Positions 49,601-60,241 of a stretch of 64,000 nt of DNA are shown one piece after another; the stretch's first letter is position 1; every line of letters starts with the position of its first letter. A program made the translations under genes and the position numbers. A model generated the notes under the pieces. The model was not told where the DNA came from, searched no databases, and worked only from the letters and a program-made list of their open reading frames with translations. The DNA comes from Caenorhabditis elegans (Eukaryota; Nematoda; Chromadorea; Rhabditida; Rhabditidae), in assembly GCF_000002985.6 (NCBI RefSeq), contig NC_003284.9, positions 11,718,001 to 11,782,000 on the forward strand, written 5' to 3'.

Positions 49601-51516
49601 ATTTTCGTCAAATAATTTGTTTCTCAAGACTTGAAATAAGTGGCATTGTTATTGGCTTCGTTAAGAAAAATAGCGACATGATAAAATACACGACCTTGCT
49701 ATTTTTATTCTCAACTCTGTATTCGAGAAAAATGAGTCATTTTCGAAAAAAAAACAGGTTATAATTTCGGGTTAAATTAGAGAAAATCGCTGTAATAGAT
49801 GCTCACTCAAAAGTGCCGGCTCAATCTTCGGTATCTGAATTTGCCGTAGAATTAAGTTGTTGGAATCAGTTGATGAGGAAGGGGATATGGACGTTAAGTT
49901 GGTATATTGCGGGGAGTTCAACTTTTCCACCAAATCATATTCTTCTTTGAAATGTGAGCTCCAATCAAACTGGAATGCAGAAGGCACCGAGTTTGTAACA
50001 ACATGGGTGGCAATAGTCTCCTTTGAGGAAGAGTTGGTAAGCATCAGCAGCAATTGTCTGAAGTAAAAAAAAGTTTAGGGAAAATTTAACAACGTCTGAA
50101 TAGATAAGTGATATAATCGGGTCATAAAAAAAACACAATTTTAATATATTAAATTATTTCATTAAAAAAAATGTTTTCAAAAAAATACTGCTACGTCTTC
50201 CAAATCAAACATTCTTCTGGTTTTTACGTGTTCACTATTGAACTGGAAAACATGTGTTTTTATGACACATCATTGATAACAAAGATCGTTTCAAAAAAGC
50301 TTTAAGAAAAGTTGATCAGTTCCATGTTGAACAGTTTCAGATCAATCCGGACCAGTCCGAACCAGTAGACAATACACTTTAAATGACTTGAATTTGAAAA
50401 AAAGCAAATAATCAATAAATCTTAATTTAAATTTTTTTGAAACAGTATGTACATAGTAATCTATGCCTAGTAAGCTATCTCATTTGTGGGATGTTTCTTT
50501 AAAAACTGCTTTAGACAACAGAGTTGGTGAAATTTGAGTTAACTATATATTTGAATTTAAATATTTGAACTACTGTTTTCAGATCAAAAGGTTACTAGGA
50601 ATTGTTATCAAACTGTTTTTTTCACAAAACTAATACAACAGCAATTGAGATTATGTAACTATTTGTATATTTTAGTTCCGTGGGGGTTTTCTATTTTGTA
50701 ATATGCAAAACTAATTAGAACCTATGAAGTAATAATAATTATTGACAAAAAAGGAACAAAAATTCAAAAAATGAAATCCAAACAGTTAAAGGTTAGAACA
50801 TGAGAAAAATTGAATCGCCTTCAAATGCCTTTGCAGAACTAGGCTCCTCTTTCTCTTGTTTTTCGTCGCCTCTCCGTCGAGGCGCACAGTGGATCTCGAA
50901 TCTTTTATTTTACTCTTCCCCGTATCCCCACACTCAACAAACTCTTTTTTTCATATTTCTCTGTTTACAGTAATCCGGCTTTGTGTCGACGCCGGCCGCA
51001 AAAAAACCGAAAAAATTGATTTTTGCCTAGGTATATATTGTGTTATGAAAATAGGAGCGAACGGGTAGGTGTCAAAACAATGTTTTCGCGGGTTTTGTTA
51101 CGAGAATGATACAAACGTGTTTTTGTATTTCAGAGTTCTGCAGGGTATCTTCATGGTCTACTAAACAAAACAAGACTAGGAAAGAAGCTGGAGAAATTTT
51201 TATTTGTAAAGTTGAACTCTGTGAATGAAAGTTACTGGACTGCTTACAAACACTAAATGCTTGCTAGAATCTATACAATTTTGCTTTTTGAAATGTTTCT
51301 CACTTACGCAAGTTGATTGAAATCAGTTGTTGTATTGACAGAATCCAGAGGATCAGCTGATAAGGATTGAAAGTACATTTGAAAAGTAGGAAGCATTGAT
51401 ATCCAAGCATATGGAAAGTCATGTTGCGCGAGAGGGAGAGATAGAGGTGCAGGAAGAATACTCAAGCTTGAAGACTTTGTCAAACTTGTGATAATGTCAG
51501 TTGAATATACGGACAT
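46667..51516 (-). CDS. ttx-3: LIM-homeodomain transcription factor TTX-3 (LHX2/LHX9 class)
   Basis: Ten exons close in phase: 51516-51308, 50057-49807, 49563-49463, 49409-49339, 49031-48926, 48868-48799, 48717-48556, 47182-47004, 46953-46843 and 46774-46667, giving 455 residues. The LIM1 zinc-binding region begins at about Cys156 (CCLCTFAI) and LIM2 at about Cys217 (CCRKCEIP); both keep their Cys/His pairs. A linker with six prolines, a run of threonines and more prolines follows. The homeodomain is at about 337-396, from QRSKRMRTSF to WFQNARAKYRR, almost identical to LHX2/LHX9. TTX-3 is a nuclear terminal selector of the AIY interneuron, working with the Paired-like factor CEH-10. The sequence matches my memory of C. 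elegans C40H5.5. Shorter forms that skip exon 1 are possible. Intron 2 holds an AIY-type site, and intron 7 is 1.4 kb. Confidence 0.93.
49649..49665 (+). promoter_or_regulatory. AIY-motif-like site in ttx-3 intron 2
   Basis: The sequence TTATTGGCTTCGTTAAG resembles the 16-bp AIY motif bound by the TTX-3/CEH-10 heterodimer in AIY-expressed genes (Wenick and Hobert, as I recall it). It lies in intron 2 (49564-49806), where a ttx-3 autoregulatory element is expected. The match rests on memory of the consensus. Confidence 0.6.
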
Positions 51517-52781
51517 GTCGCGGGGTTGGAAGTGTAAAAGTTTTCACGTTACAGATCAATGAGCGGGATTGGAATTTAGTCCGACGAAGCGTATGCTCAG
51601 TTATGGCAAAAGAGACTACTGACTTGTTTACGTCAATTGATTGTTAGTTATCATCATTAACTTTTTTTCGTGTCATTTGGGATTTGAATATAAACTGCAG
51701 CTGACCAGAACATAATGAGGTGATTAGAAATCATAAATGCTGACGATAAGTTGTGAAAAAACCAAAAATTATATAAAAGCAAGCCGAAACATAAAAAATG
51801 TTTGAACAATTTTTAAGAAAAATGTTATACAGAAAAAGGAAACATAATACAAATGTTTTAGTAGTTCTCCAAAATACAAATGCCGAAAATTCATTTGCAC
51901 TATATGAACTTATTTAAAAGTTAAAAATAAACGTTACAGACTTTTACTTTTATTTTTATATGTATTATAGAAATAATTCTATATGGCAATATATGTGCAG
52001 TTGTGCGTGCATCTAGGTTTCAACGACCACGTATCAATTTTATTGGATTTAGGTCCAGTCACAACATTTCAAAAAAAAAGGTGTGCGGGAAATTGTCGAT
52101 CATCGAAGACCTTTTGGTGGATTATTAAAAACTTAAAAACTTGGTGAAAGTTTACATCGAAACTATAAATGTTCAGGTCTTCCAAAAAAATTATGCATAA
52201 TTAGAGGCAAGATAAGCACAAGTGTTGGTTTATATTCAAGAGGGAAGTGCACCTGCTTATTGTCAGCGGGGTGCATATATGAGTGAATGGTACGGTATCA
52301 CTATTAAGTATGAATCTAAACATGTGTTATATAATTGTGCAAAACACCATTTCTGTTGTAGAAGTATATTATTGTTTAAATGGCAAATAAACATTTGGTT
52401 TTTATGTGACTTGGAACAGTTTACACTGACAATACCAATTGAACATATTAAAAACAAACATTGAATCAAATATTGAACTGAAAATTATTCGAGAAGTAGA
52501 TAAACTTTTGATCCCATCAAAAAACTTTAACGCCGAAAATTATAAAGATAGAAGGAAAGAGGAAAAATTCGAGATTTGTTTATTTCACTCTCCAATGATT
52601 TTCAAATTTCAAGACTTTTGATACAATCAGATTCTGTTCCAGTTCATTCAATTTTTTCCTTGTGAACTGAGATTGCATCAAACAACTTTTTGATTTGCGG
52701 AAAGGTTTACTGTTTATAAAACGTTTCTGACAAAATTGTTTTAGAAAAATCGAAATTGATATAATTAAAAAATAAAATAAA

Positions 52782-52982
52782 ATGCAGCTACGCAGAATAT
52801 CTAACTATAAGAATGTTGGTAACAAGGAAAGAAAAAAGAGCCGGGATTACAGTAGGATTACGTTGAATAACAAGAATGTAGGCGGAGCCAAATCAGTGGG
52901 TGGCTTGAGGAAGCAGCGAAGAATGAAATTGGAGATGAAGAAAACGGGAAAGAGACGCAGATCTCGTAAACTACATATGTAA
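52782..52982 (+). CDS. Possible small, very basic protein (66 residues)
   Basis: A single frame from ATG to TAA is dominated by Lys and Arg (KERKKSR, LRKQRRMKLEMKKTGKRRRSRK) with two similar segments, NYKNVGNK and NNKNVGGA. GC content is higher than the flanks. Such a protein would bind nucleic acid if made. No family, no poly(A) signal close by; an A/G-rich strand can give this composition by chance. Confidence 0.25.
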   Translation: MQLRRISNYKNVGNKERKKSRDYSRITLNNKNVGGAKSVGGLRKQRRMKLEMKKTGKRRRSRKLHM

Positions 52983-54557
52983 GATATAAAACATGGCAAA
53001 AATGACCTGTTATAGTCGAGTTATGGAAAATGGTTTTTGAGATTGAATTTTGTTTTAAGTATGGTTAATCATCGAGTTTCTTGAAGTTATACCGTGAGTT
53101 TTAATTGAAAACGAACAGATTCAGTCTATAAGTTCAATTAAATTTCAATTACACCTGCAAAATGATTTTAAATAAAATGTATCCCCGTGTCAGTTTTAGC
53201 TCACTAGTTAGAAGATATAATTATTTTAAAATCACTCACCAAAAAATAAAATGTTTAATTTCATGACGATCATTTCTTCGCTGCGTTTATTGCAGACGCA
53301 AAATCATGGATTTCAGAAATAGCGCAAATTTTTTATTAGATTTAAGGCAATAATACATTTTGAAATATTACTTTCTCCCCTTTTCTTTAGAGACCCGTTG
53401 CTATTTGTGAGCATTTTTCAGTAATTTTTTAATGGTTTTTTTATTGAACGTAATATTAATATCCGTAACATCTTGGAAACACTTTTGAAACTTATTTTAA
53501 AAGATTAAAGATCAAAAGATGAAAAATGTAACTTACAATGTTATGTCGAAGGTAATTGACTTAGTTGATAATAGTCATTTTAATTCCTTCCATTGTTTTC
53601 TGCTCATCATCTGATTGCTGGCCAAATTCGCGTGGCTCTGGAAGCAGTTGGGCCTGTATTGAACGCTTTTACGTTTTGAACAGGTCTTCACTGTAAATCT
53701 AACAAGACGAAGTCTGTCTAATGAGTCGAGTTCGTTCTTCTCATTTGCATCAAGAAATAAACAACACAAGCTGCTTTAATTTCGAAGTCATGACATTCTG
53801 AAATTTATCTCAAAAATTGTGTTTTCTCTATAATTTTTTATCAAATAACATTTGGTTAGTTATCGGTTATTTTTCCATTAAAGTAAACGTAGTACTTTTT
53901 CGACTCGCCCATCAATATGTAAAAGTGTTAGTGAAATTGGAGGGCCAAGATGATTTTTCAAAAATGCACACTGAAAGCCTTTCAAACGTTTCTTGGCCTG
54001 ACAATCACGCAGATAGTAGGCAAATAATAGAGATTGAAAAAATTTCAGAATGTTTTTTTTGAACCGCATTATGTTGTCTGCTTTTTACTTGTGTCCAATT
54101 ATTTTTGACTGATTGATATCTGAAAAATTATTCGAATAACCCAACGCTTTAGAAAACTTTTGAGTAAATTTTTCCAATAATGAGCATGACCTTGACAAAT
54201 AACATAAACATTGCTCATGTCCGAGAGATCAGATAATCTGATAATGGGACAGATCATGTTTGTCAGATCTAAGAAAATATTGTCAAAAAGGTGTTTGGGA
54301 AGACCGTAAATTGGTTCATTACTGATTGCAAACAATTTATAAACCTACTTAACTTATCACATTTTATGTAACCATGTAAATATTTTTAGGTTTAAGAATG
54401 TCATTTTTCCGTAGAGCAATGGTCTGAAATAAACATTCAATTTTCATGTCGTTTACTGAAAAAATCGAATATGCATGAACTAAACTTTATCACTAGTATT
54501 GTTATACTCCGCTCATCTTAGACTTTTTTCTTTACAACTTATTTACTATGCGAGTAC

Positions 54558-54563
54558 TTTATT
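54558..54563 (-). terminator. AATAAA poly(A) signal of the unrecognised minus-strand gene
   Basis: TTTATT on the plus strand, 11-16 nt past the TAA stop of the last exon. Confidence 0.5.
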
Positions 54564-54573
54564 CAATCCAAAA

Positions 54574-55679
54574 TTATCCCAAAATGCCTTGACTTGCTAA
54601 TTTGTTGTCTTGTGAATCATCTGCTATCTGAAAATAAACAATCAATGAAGTGGGGCATTTTAAATTTTGCTCAAAATCTGAGTTTTATTACAAATGTAGC
54701 ACTAAACTAAACTGATATTTTTTTTTTAATTTGTACAAACACTCAAGTTATAATTTGGAATCTGTTCGTTTATTTTCTGTAAGAGTATCTTAAACTAAAA
54801 TAGTTTTTAGAAGTTTCATCCAGTATTTTAACTCAATAAGAAGTACACTTAAAAATCAACGATTCAGTGGAATGTGTGAATTCATTTATGGTTGATAGTC
54901 AAAGTAAAAAACTTTGAATATTAAAGTTTTGGGTAAAAGATAAGAAGGTAATAGAAAAAAAGAGTTGAAGTAATAAAATCACAGGAGAGTTTACACAAGA
55001 GTGGCAAAATTAAATAAACCTAGGAAAGTGAAGTATACTTAAAATACAGAAAAGACTTATTTGGTGGATAATTTCAGAAACAGTTGTTCTCAAAATTTTC
55101 TCTTTAAAAAAAACAAAAAAGGTTTGATGAATTAAAACAAAATATTAATCACGTGTCAGATGATTTTCTAGATATACAATTGAATTGAATTTTTACAAGA
55201 GATCTGAATTTTTCACAATATTCATTACCGACTATTCCATTTAATTATTCGGTATTCAAACAAGGAAAGGGTGGATTCCGGACAGGTGCATGAAATAATT
55301 GTGAAAAATTTTGAAAAAATTTCTTAGTAGGATGGGTCTTACAATAGAGATTAAAAAAAGAGGAGTATTGGTTGAACGATTTGAGCAATTATGTGTGCAG
55401 GTTTAGATGCTGCTGTTGTACTGAAATTGTTTGATTTGAGTGATATAAAAAAATTCACCGTTCATTTTTTTTACCCATTCAGTGAACAGAAAACGGATCC
55501 CGAACTCCATACTGCGACGAATAGCAGACTCGTTAGCCTAGAAAAATAGTTTAATTGCCTGGTGTATTATTGAATTTGAATACCTCGTTGATCCCAACAC
55601 GGAAAGTTTGTTTGATTTCTTCAATGGCTTCAAACAAGTAGTAAATTTTTAAAAAATCGGAGATTTTTGAAATTTTCAG
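54574..55679 (-). CDS. 3' exons of an unrecognised gene (5' part not found)
   Basis: Three exons close in phase: 55679-55584, 55537-55475 and 54627-54574. The 70 residues include a protein-like stretch (FEAIEEIKQTFRVGINEANE, then AIRRSMEFGIRFLFTEW) and end at TAA, with a minus-strand AATAAA only about 10 nt behind (54558-54563). Splice sites are good (TTTTTCTAG and TATTTTCAG acceptors). The left edge of the first exon is uncertain. No start codon is visible before the inverted-repeat element begins 104 bp further upstream. Either the 5' exons lie beyond the element, or the element's insertion cut the gene. Family unknown. Confidence 0.5.
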
Positions 55680-55782
55680 CTATAGAAGTTAGATTTATAA
55701 AACTGCTATACTGGTATACACTAACAATACAAAAAATAGTTTTTTTTTGAATTTTTGAAAAGTTTTTATATGCTTCCCTTAC

Positions 55783-55935
55783 CTACTCGGTAGTTGGCTC
55801 CTCCTGGGGCGCGCAGGGGGTCGACTGGCGCGCGAAAAGAGGTGAAATGCGCCTGGCGCGAGGATAGGGCGTGACTGGAGTGCGGAACAGACGCGCTCGG
55901 ATTGTGAAAAGAGTATTCTGAAACTGCCAAAGTGT
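55783..55935 (+). repeat. Left terminal inverted repeat
   Basis: A GC-rich arm, inverted relative to 59013-59173. Best match over the outer 60 bp; further in, both arms share GCGCTCGG- and GCGCGC-type words but diverge. Confidence 0.7.
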
Positions 55936-56266
55936 CTACATAAGATGTATTAATCAATTTCTTGCGAACATATTATTGCTTTGAGACATATTTTCACACA
56001 AAAGTGAATTTTGTTCGTTCTATACTCTAATTGTAAACGTTTTGCAGCCATGCTATTTACTGAAAAACCAAAACTTCAATTTAAATTCTTATATGAGGTT
56101 AGAAGAGAACAATATGGTTCATCTTACAAGGAAATTGTATTAAAATCTATCAATAATCGTACTGTTATCTAATGATGTTACGTTTTAAAATATGTTCATT
56201 TTACCTATGCAGATAAAGTTAAGGGGCCTCAAATATATCAAGAATTACAATTAGTCGGAAGTCGTT

Positions 56267-56393
56267 TCAACACCATTCATCAAGTCCTGGTTCTGCTACT
56301 TGACCGTTACACAACGTATATCGCGATGTCTTGAGAATGTCTCCATTAGGAAACTCGCAGCATTGGCATTGTGGAGGCACGATGCACACATCC
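56267..56393 (-). pseudogene. Cysteine-rich terminal exon-like block inside the element
   Basis: On the minus strand a TTTCTTAG acceptor leads into [18 protein letters not shown], continues to GLDEWC and a stop. Six cysteines in 41 residues and balanced composition suggest a secreted-protein exon. No upstream partner exon and no family are recognised. It is probably a third captured host piece. Confidence 0.4.
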
Positions 56394-56607
56394 CTAAGAA
56401 AGTTGCCCCTAAATGCCAGGTTTATTTTCCAATAGAAAGATATAAAAGATATGTGTAGTTTGTGTGAACATCTTCAAACTAATTTTCTGGATCACATGTC
56501 TCGTTGTTGTATTTTATACGTTTAGTATTGTGACACCATATTACTGAAAGCTGAAAGAGACTAGATTGGCAATTATTATATATCAACTACATCATTCATA
56601 CATATGT

Positions 56608-56610
<3 letters not shown>

Positions 56611-56664
<54 letters not shown>
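56611..56664. repeat. (AT)27 microsatellite
   Basis: Fifty-four bp of uninterrupted AT dinucleotides inside the element. Confidence 0.95.
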
Positions 56665-56666
<2 letters not shown>

Positions 56667-57187
56667 ACCTGTTTTGGAAATGAGGCTGTCTGAAAGTAAC
56701 AGGTTCGCGAAGAGAAACTGTTTTTGCACGCCGTCCGCGTTCTGACCGCGCCCCATCCGCGCCCATTCCGCACTCCTTCCGCACCCCTTCCGCGCCCCGT
56801 CCGCGCAACACGAACGACAATCCGTTATTACGCTTGCAGTTTATAATTTTACCACGCGGGCAGCGTTTCGAAATAAATATTTTATTTTGTGATTTATTTT
56901 TCGACTATTTTCGCGAGTTTTTGTGCGATTTTTGCAATCTTTTCTCGATTTTCTGTTAGAATAACGTTGAAATACGTTATTTTCGCATATTTTGGTTAAT
57001 ATCGACCATTATTTTCATGAAAAATACGGAAAAATGGGAGAATTCAAGTGATTCCGCAGTTTATGTTAGCAATTGCTGTTGAATGATTAAAAATTACATT
57101 TTACTCTTTTAATTTTGTTTATTCTCTAAAGCAGACCGCTTCAATTCACTCTCTTCCTGTATTAATAATCACTAAATTCGTTTTCAG

Positions 57188-57407
57188 AGATGGTAATTGA
57201 AGAAAGGGTGGAAATGCTTGGCTTGCGACGTGTTGGATGGATCTTCACAGATTGTTGGACAGCTTATAGTGCTGAAGAAACTGTACATTATACAAAGCAC
57301 AAGGTGAGAACAATCTAGAAGAGAAGCCCAAAAAACGAATAATTTTTCAGGATTCCTTCTTCCTATCAGCTGAGGAGTGCATCACCGCAGCAATGCTTCA
57401 AAATTAA
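57188..57407 (+). pseudogene. NPL4 fragment, first part
   Basis: Two exon pieces, 57188-57303 and 57351-57407, join across a normal 47-bp intron and read RVGWIFTD ... HYTKHK then DSFFLSAEECITAAMLQN, the MPN-like core of NPL4 ([20 protein letters not shown]). A TAA replaces the glutamine or lysine codon expected after LQN. The rest of this segment is deleted and shifted in frame before the piece resumes at about 57441. The kept intron shows DNA-level copying rather than retrotransposition. Confidence 0.8.
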
Positions 57408-57434
57408 CATCCAAGTACTCGATGGATCGTCACT

Positions 57435-58077
57435 ATGGATCCAAAATTGGCTTATGTTCGAGAAACACCATTATCCGAAGAAAATTATATAACTGATGTT
57501 CAATTTTCGATGAAAAATGAGTATGGAGCCGAGGTTATGAAGCACGGACGACCACTTCCAGTTGAATATTTGCTGGTGGATGTTCCTGCCGGAATGCCAA
57601 AAGAGCCTCACTACACGTTCCACGTTGGCACATCTAATAAATCGAAGAGTGCCAAATTTAATGTTGAAAATCGACAAGCAATTGGACAACTTCAAGGATG
57701 TGCAAATTTGATTCAATACTCATCCGAACCTCGAATGGTTGCACCGCCGGCGGCTCCATTGCCGAAAAAGAAGAAGTATGCGGATAAATGTATTCACCCA
57801 AAGGTTTTTATTTATTCTTTTGTCGGAAATTTAAATTTTTAATTTTCAGATTTGCAATCTCGAGCCAGACGCAGAAAACTACATGGCAATCCTGGCCGAA
57901 GCTTTGAAACGCCCGAGTAAAGCCAAGAAGCGTCTTCGAATTTACATTTCACACACTTTTATCGAAGAGAGGCAACCGGAGCAGGATACCGATGAAGCTT
58001 CTCTTCCGATGTGGGAACTTCGTGTCGAAGGACGACTTCTCGATGAGCAGCCTGCGGCTCCTGCTATTCCAGAGTGA
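57435..58077 (+). CDS. Chimeric NPL4-BAF60 open frame (198 residues)
   Basis: Exons 57435-57803 and 57850-58077 join in phase. Residues 3-98 match the C-terminal half of NPL4 ([36 protein letters not shown]). From about residue 99 the sequence becomes the region before the SWIB domain of BAF60/SMARCD ([47 protein letters not shown]) and stops. A short loop is lost inside the BAF60 part (around [11 protein letters not shown]), and the SWIB domain is missing. The start ATG is created by the frame shift in the NPL4 part (TATGGATCC). In C. elegans the likely parents are npl-4 and swsn-2 genes on autosomes (from memory). Whether it is expressed is unknown; treat it as a chimeric pseudogene with coding potential. 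Confidence 0.7.
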
Positions 58078-58097
58078 ATAGAATGAGATTAATGGAA

Positions 58098-58505
58098 GTG
58101 ATTTATGGAATGATATTCAAACTCTTGATCAAAAGTGTTATGATATTATCGAACAGATCAACGAACTGAAGGCTCGCCGCGATTTCTACGCAAGATTCTA
58201 CACCGAGCCCGCAGAATTCATCAAAAGCTGGGTGATGAGCCAGAATTCGGACCTGAAGACTATGAACGAGCTGAGCGGGGATCTTGAAGCCGAAAGATTC
58301 GCTGGATCCTACGTGAGACCTGAAACAGAGGAAGGAGTTCAAAGGTATTAATGTTTTTCGGGGGTTCTAGAAATTAAAAAGTTTTTTTTTCAGATACATG
58401 TTCCAAAAGGTGAACCAGAAGCGACATGAATTGGAGCAAATCTTGGTGTTCGATCAAATTAAGGCTCCATTGCCAAAAAAGAAGAAGTATGTGGACTCAA
58501 AACAG
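58098..58505 (+). pseudogene. BAF60 (SWSN-2-like) C-terminal fragment
   Basis: Pieces 58098-58345 and 58395-58505, split by a normal intron, read YDIIEQINELKARRDF, FIKSWVMSQNSDLKTMNELS and QRYMFQKVNQKRHELEQIL, the C terminus of BAF60 proteins. They lie directly behind the stop of the chimeric frame; the whole SWIB-domain part between them is missing. At the end the true C terminus is replaced by a second copy of APLPKKKKY, followed by a donor. No start codon of its own. Confidence 0.8.
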
Positions 58506-59012
58506 GTAAAGAAAAAACAAATTATTGCTAAAGAAAACCAGTTAGTAAAACAATGTAAAATATTAAACGAATAACAAAATGACATATAGGAAACCATGAA
58601 ATGATAACTTTGAATTAAATTAAGTAACAAAAAATTGATGAGACTATTTTTGAGCTTTGAAGATGCGAAGCTACATATTTGCAAATACGTAGCTTTTGAT
58701 CAAAACATTTTTGAAGCAATAGGTTGCTCTAGTTGCCGTTTCACGGGCATAATTGTGTAAGTCTATTTTTAAAGATATTTCATTGATTTTTTCAATATAC
58801 TGACTTAATTAAATAGATTAATTTGAGCTTTTCAGAGAGGATGATGATCAGCACCACCAGTCTCCCGCCGTCTACGGATCAATTGGCCTGCAGCCAAGCT
58901 GTCTTCAATCTGTTTTATTTATTTTTTAAATTGTTTTTCCATTGTTCGTTGTTGTAATAAACGCAATTCTTATTAATCTAAGATTTCAATTTTAATATGA
59001 AAATCGGCGGGA

Positions 59013-59173
59013 GCGAGAAAAAAAATCGAACCGGGCGCGTAGTGTGAGCGAAAGAAATGCGCTCGGCGCGCGAAAATTGTGCGACTAGATCGCGAGACAG
59101 TAGTCTAGTCGCGCCCCGTCCGCGCGCCAGTCGCACCCTCAACGCGCGCCAAGCGAGCCAAACTACCGAGTAG
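59013..59173 (-). repeat. Right terminal inverted repeat
   Basis: A GC-rich arm ending AAACTACCGAGTAG, the counterpart of the left arm. Confidence 0.7.
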
Positions 59174-60241
59174 CTCCCTCAAAATCCTATATTTTTCAAA
59201 ATTGAAAGATTTATTTATTAACAAGACAACAATGCCTCTGAGAATATCGTAAACTTAAAAAATCTCGTTTCTAAGAAAGTTTATTAAAATGTAGATGGGA
59301 TTGATAAAAGCTATCAGTATTAGTTAAATCGATGCGTTGCTCTTATAAATTCCAATATTTCAACCGAACGACGTTTGCGTTGATACGTTTGCTCGTTTGA
59401 AACAATTCAATGTTCTACACTAGATGTCTAGTTGCCCCAAGTGATACTCTCGTTACAATCCAGATTTGAAGTAGATAGTTTATCAATTGTTGGGTTTTTA
59501 TCTGACAATCAGTAATGTCAGTAAGAATATATGTAGAAGCAAGCACCAAAATATTTGATGTATTTCAGGGAAATTCAGTGAAGAAACGTAAAAAGGGCCA
59601 GATAGAGGCGAAACCTAATAATTTTTCAAATCCACCTACTTAAATTGTAAATTAAAACACTCTAAATAACGAGAAGTGATGCTGGTCAGATGCAAAGTAT
59701 GAAACATACAAAGAAAAATAGAACGAACTGATGCCGATAAAGCCCGACGGAATAATGTTCAATAACAAGGTCACCCCATGTATGTTTTTTTTTCGTTTTT
59801 CTAAAGAGTTGTTCAACTTCTCAAAAACGTACGGTTCTGCGACATGTACCATGTCACAGTTTCTCAATGCTGGCTATTGATGCTACTCATCCTCCCTTTG
59901 CGTCTTCATGGTGACTATTGATTAATTGTCTCTTACTGAAAATGAAAACTAAGTTTAAATTTAACCGAGAGCTGATAAGCGAACGTACCGGAATGAAAAC
60001 CAGGAAAAATGGGCGGGGTTTGCAGCGGAGACTTCTTCACAATTGGCTGGGCACAAGGGAACAAAGGCAAATAATCCTACCATTTCTATATCAATTCACA
60101 ATACACATGGCTTTTCAAAGAGTCTGACAATAAATTTTACAGGAAAGGGTCCGTTGTTATACAAACTTTTTGTAAATTTTGATTTTTTTTTTGATAATCA
60201 TTTCGATACTATTCGAGGCTTTAAAAAAAAATTCTGGTGGA

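Larger units (their letters stand above)
51517..54573. other. ttx-3 upstream region with unresolved small open frames
   Basis: This is the ttx-3 promoter side. Open blocks that look slightly protein-like are at 53575-53769 (minus; DANEKNELDSLDRLRLVRF) and 53817-54062 (plus; KVLVKLEGQDDFSKM). Neither has a resolved start or splice partner, so neither is called. Confidence 0.35.
55783..59173. mobile_element. 3.4 kb terminal-inverted-repeat element carrying host gene pieces
   Basis: The left end reads CTACTCGGTAGTTGGCTC and the right end GAGCC+AAACTACCGAGTAG, inverted. The similarity continues inward through CGCGCGCCAGTCG-type words for about 60 bp, and both flanks stay GC-rich for about 150 bp. 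A related GC-rich block (CGCGCCCCGTCCGCGC words) recurs inside at 56725-56815. The interior has no transposase frame, so it is non-autonomous. It carries an NPL4 piece, two BAF60 pieces and a cysteine-rich exon-like block on the other strand. No clean target-site duplication is visible: a TCCCT word flanks both sides, but not at matching distance. Confidence 0.75.

Noticed and set aside
56576-56820. Minus-strand frames with long Tyr-Ile repeats.
   Set aside because: They are the (AT)27 microsatellite and GC-rich repeat read as protein.
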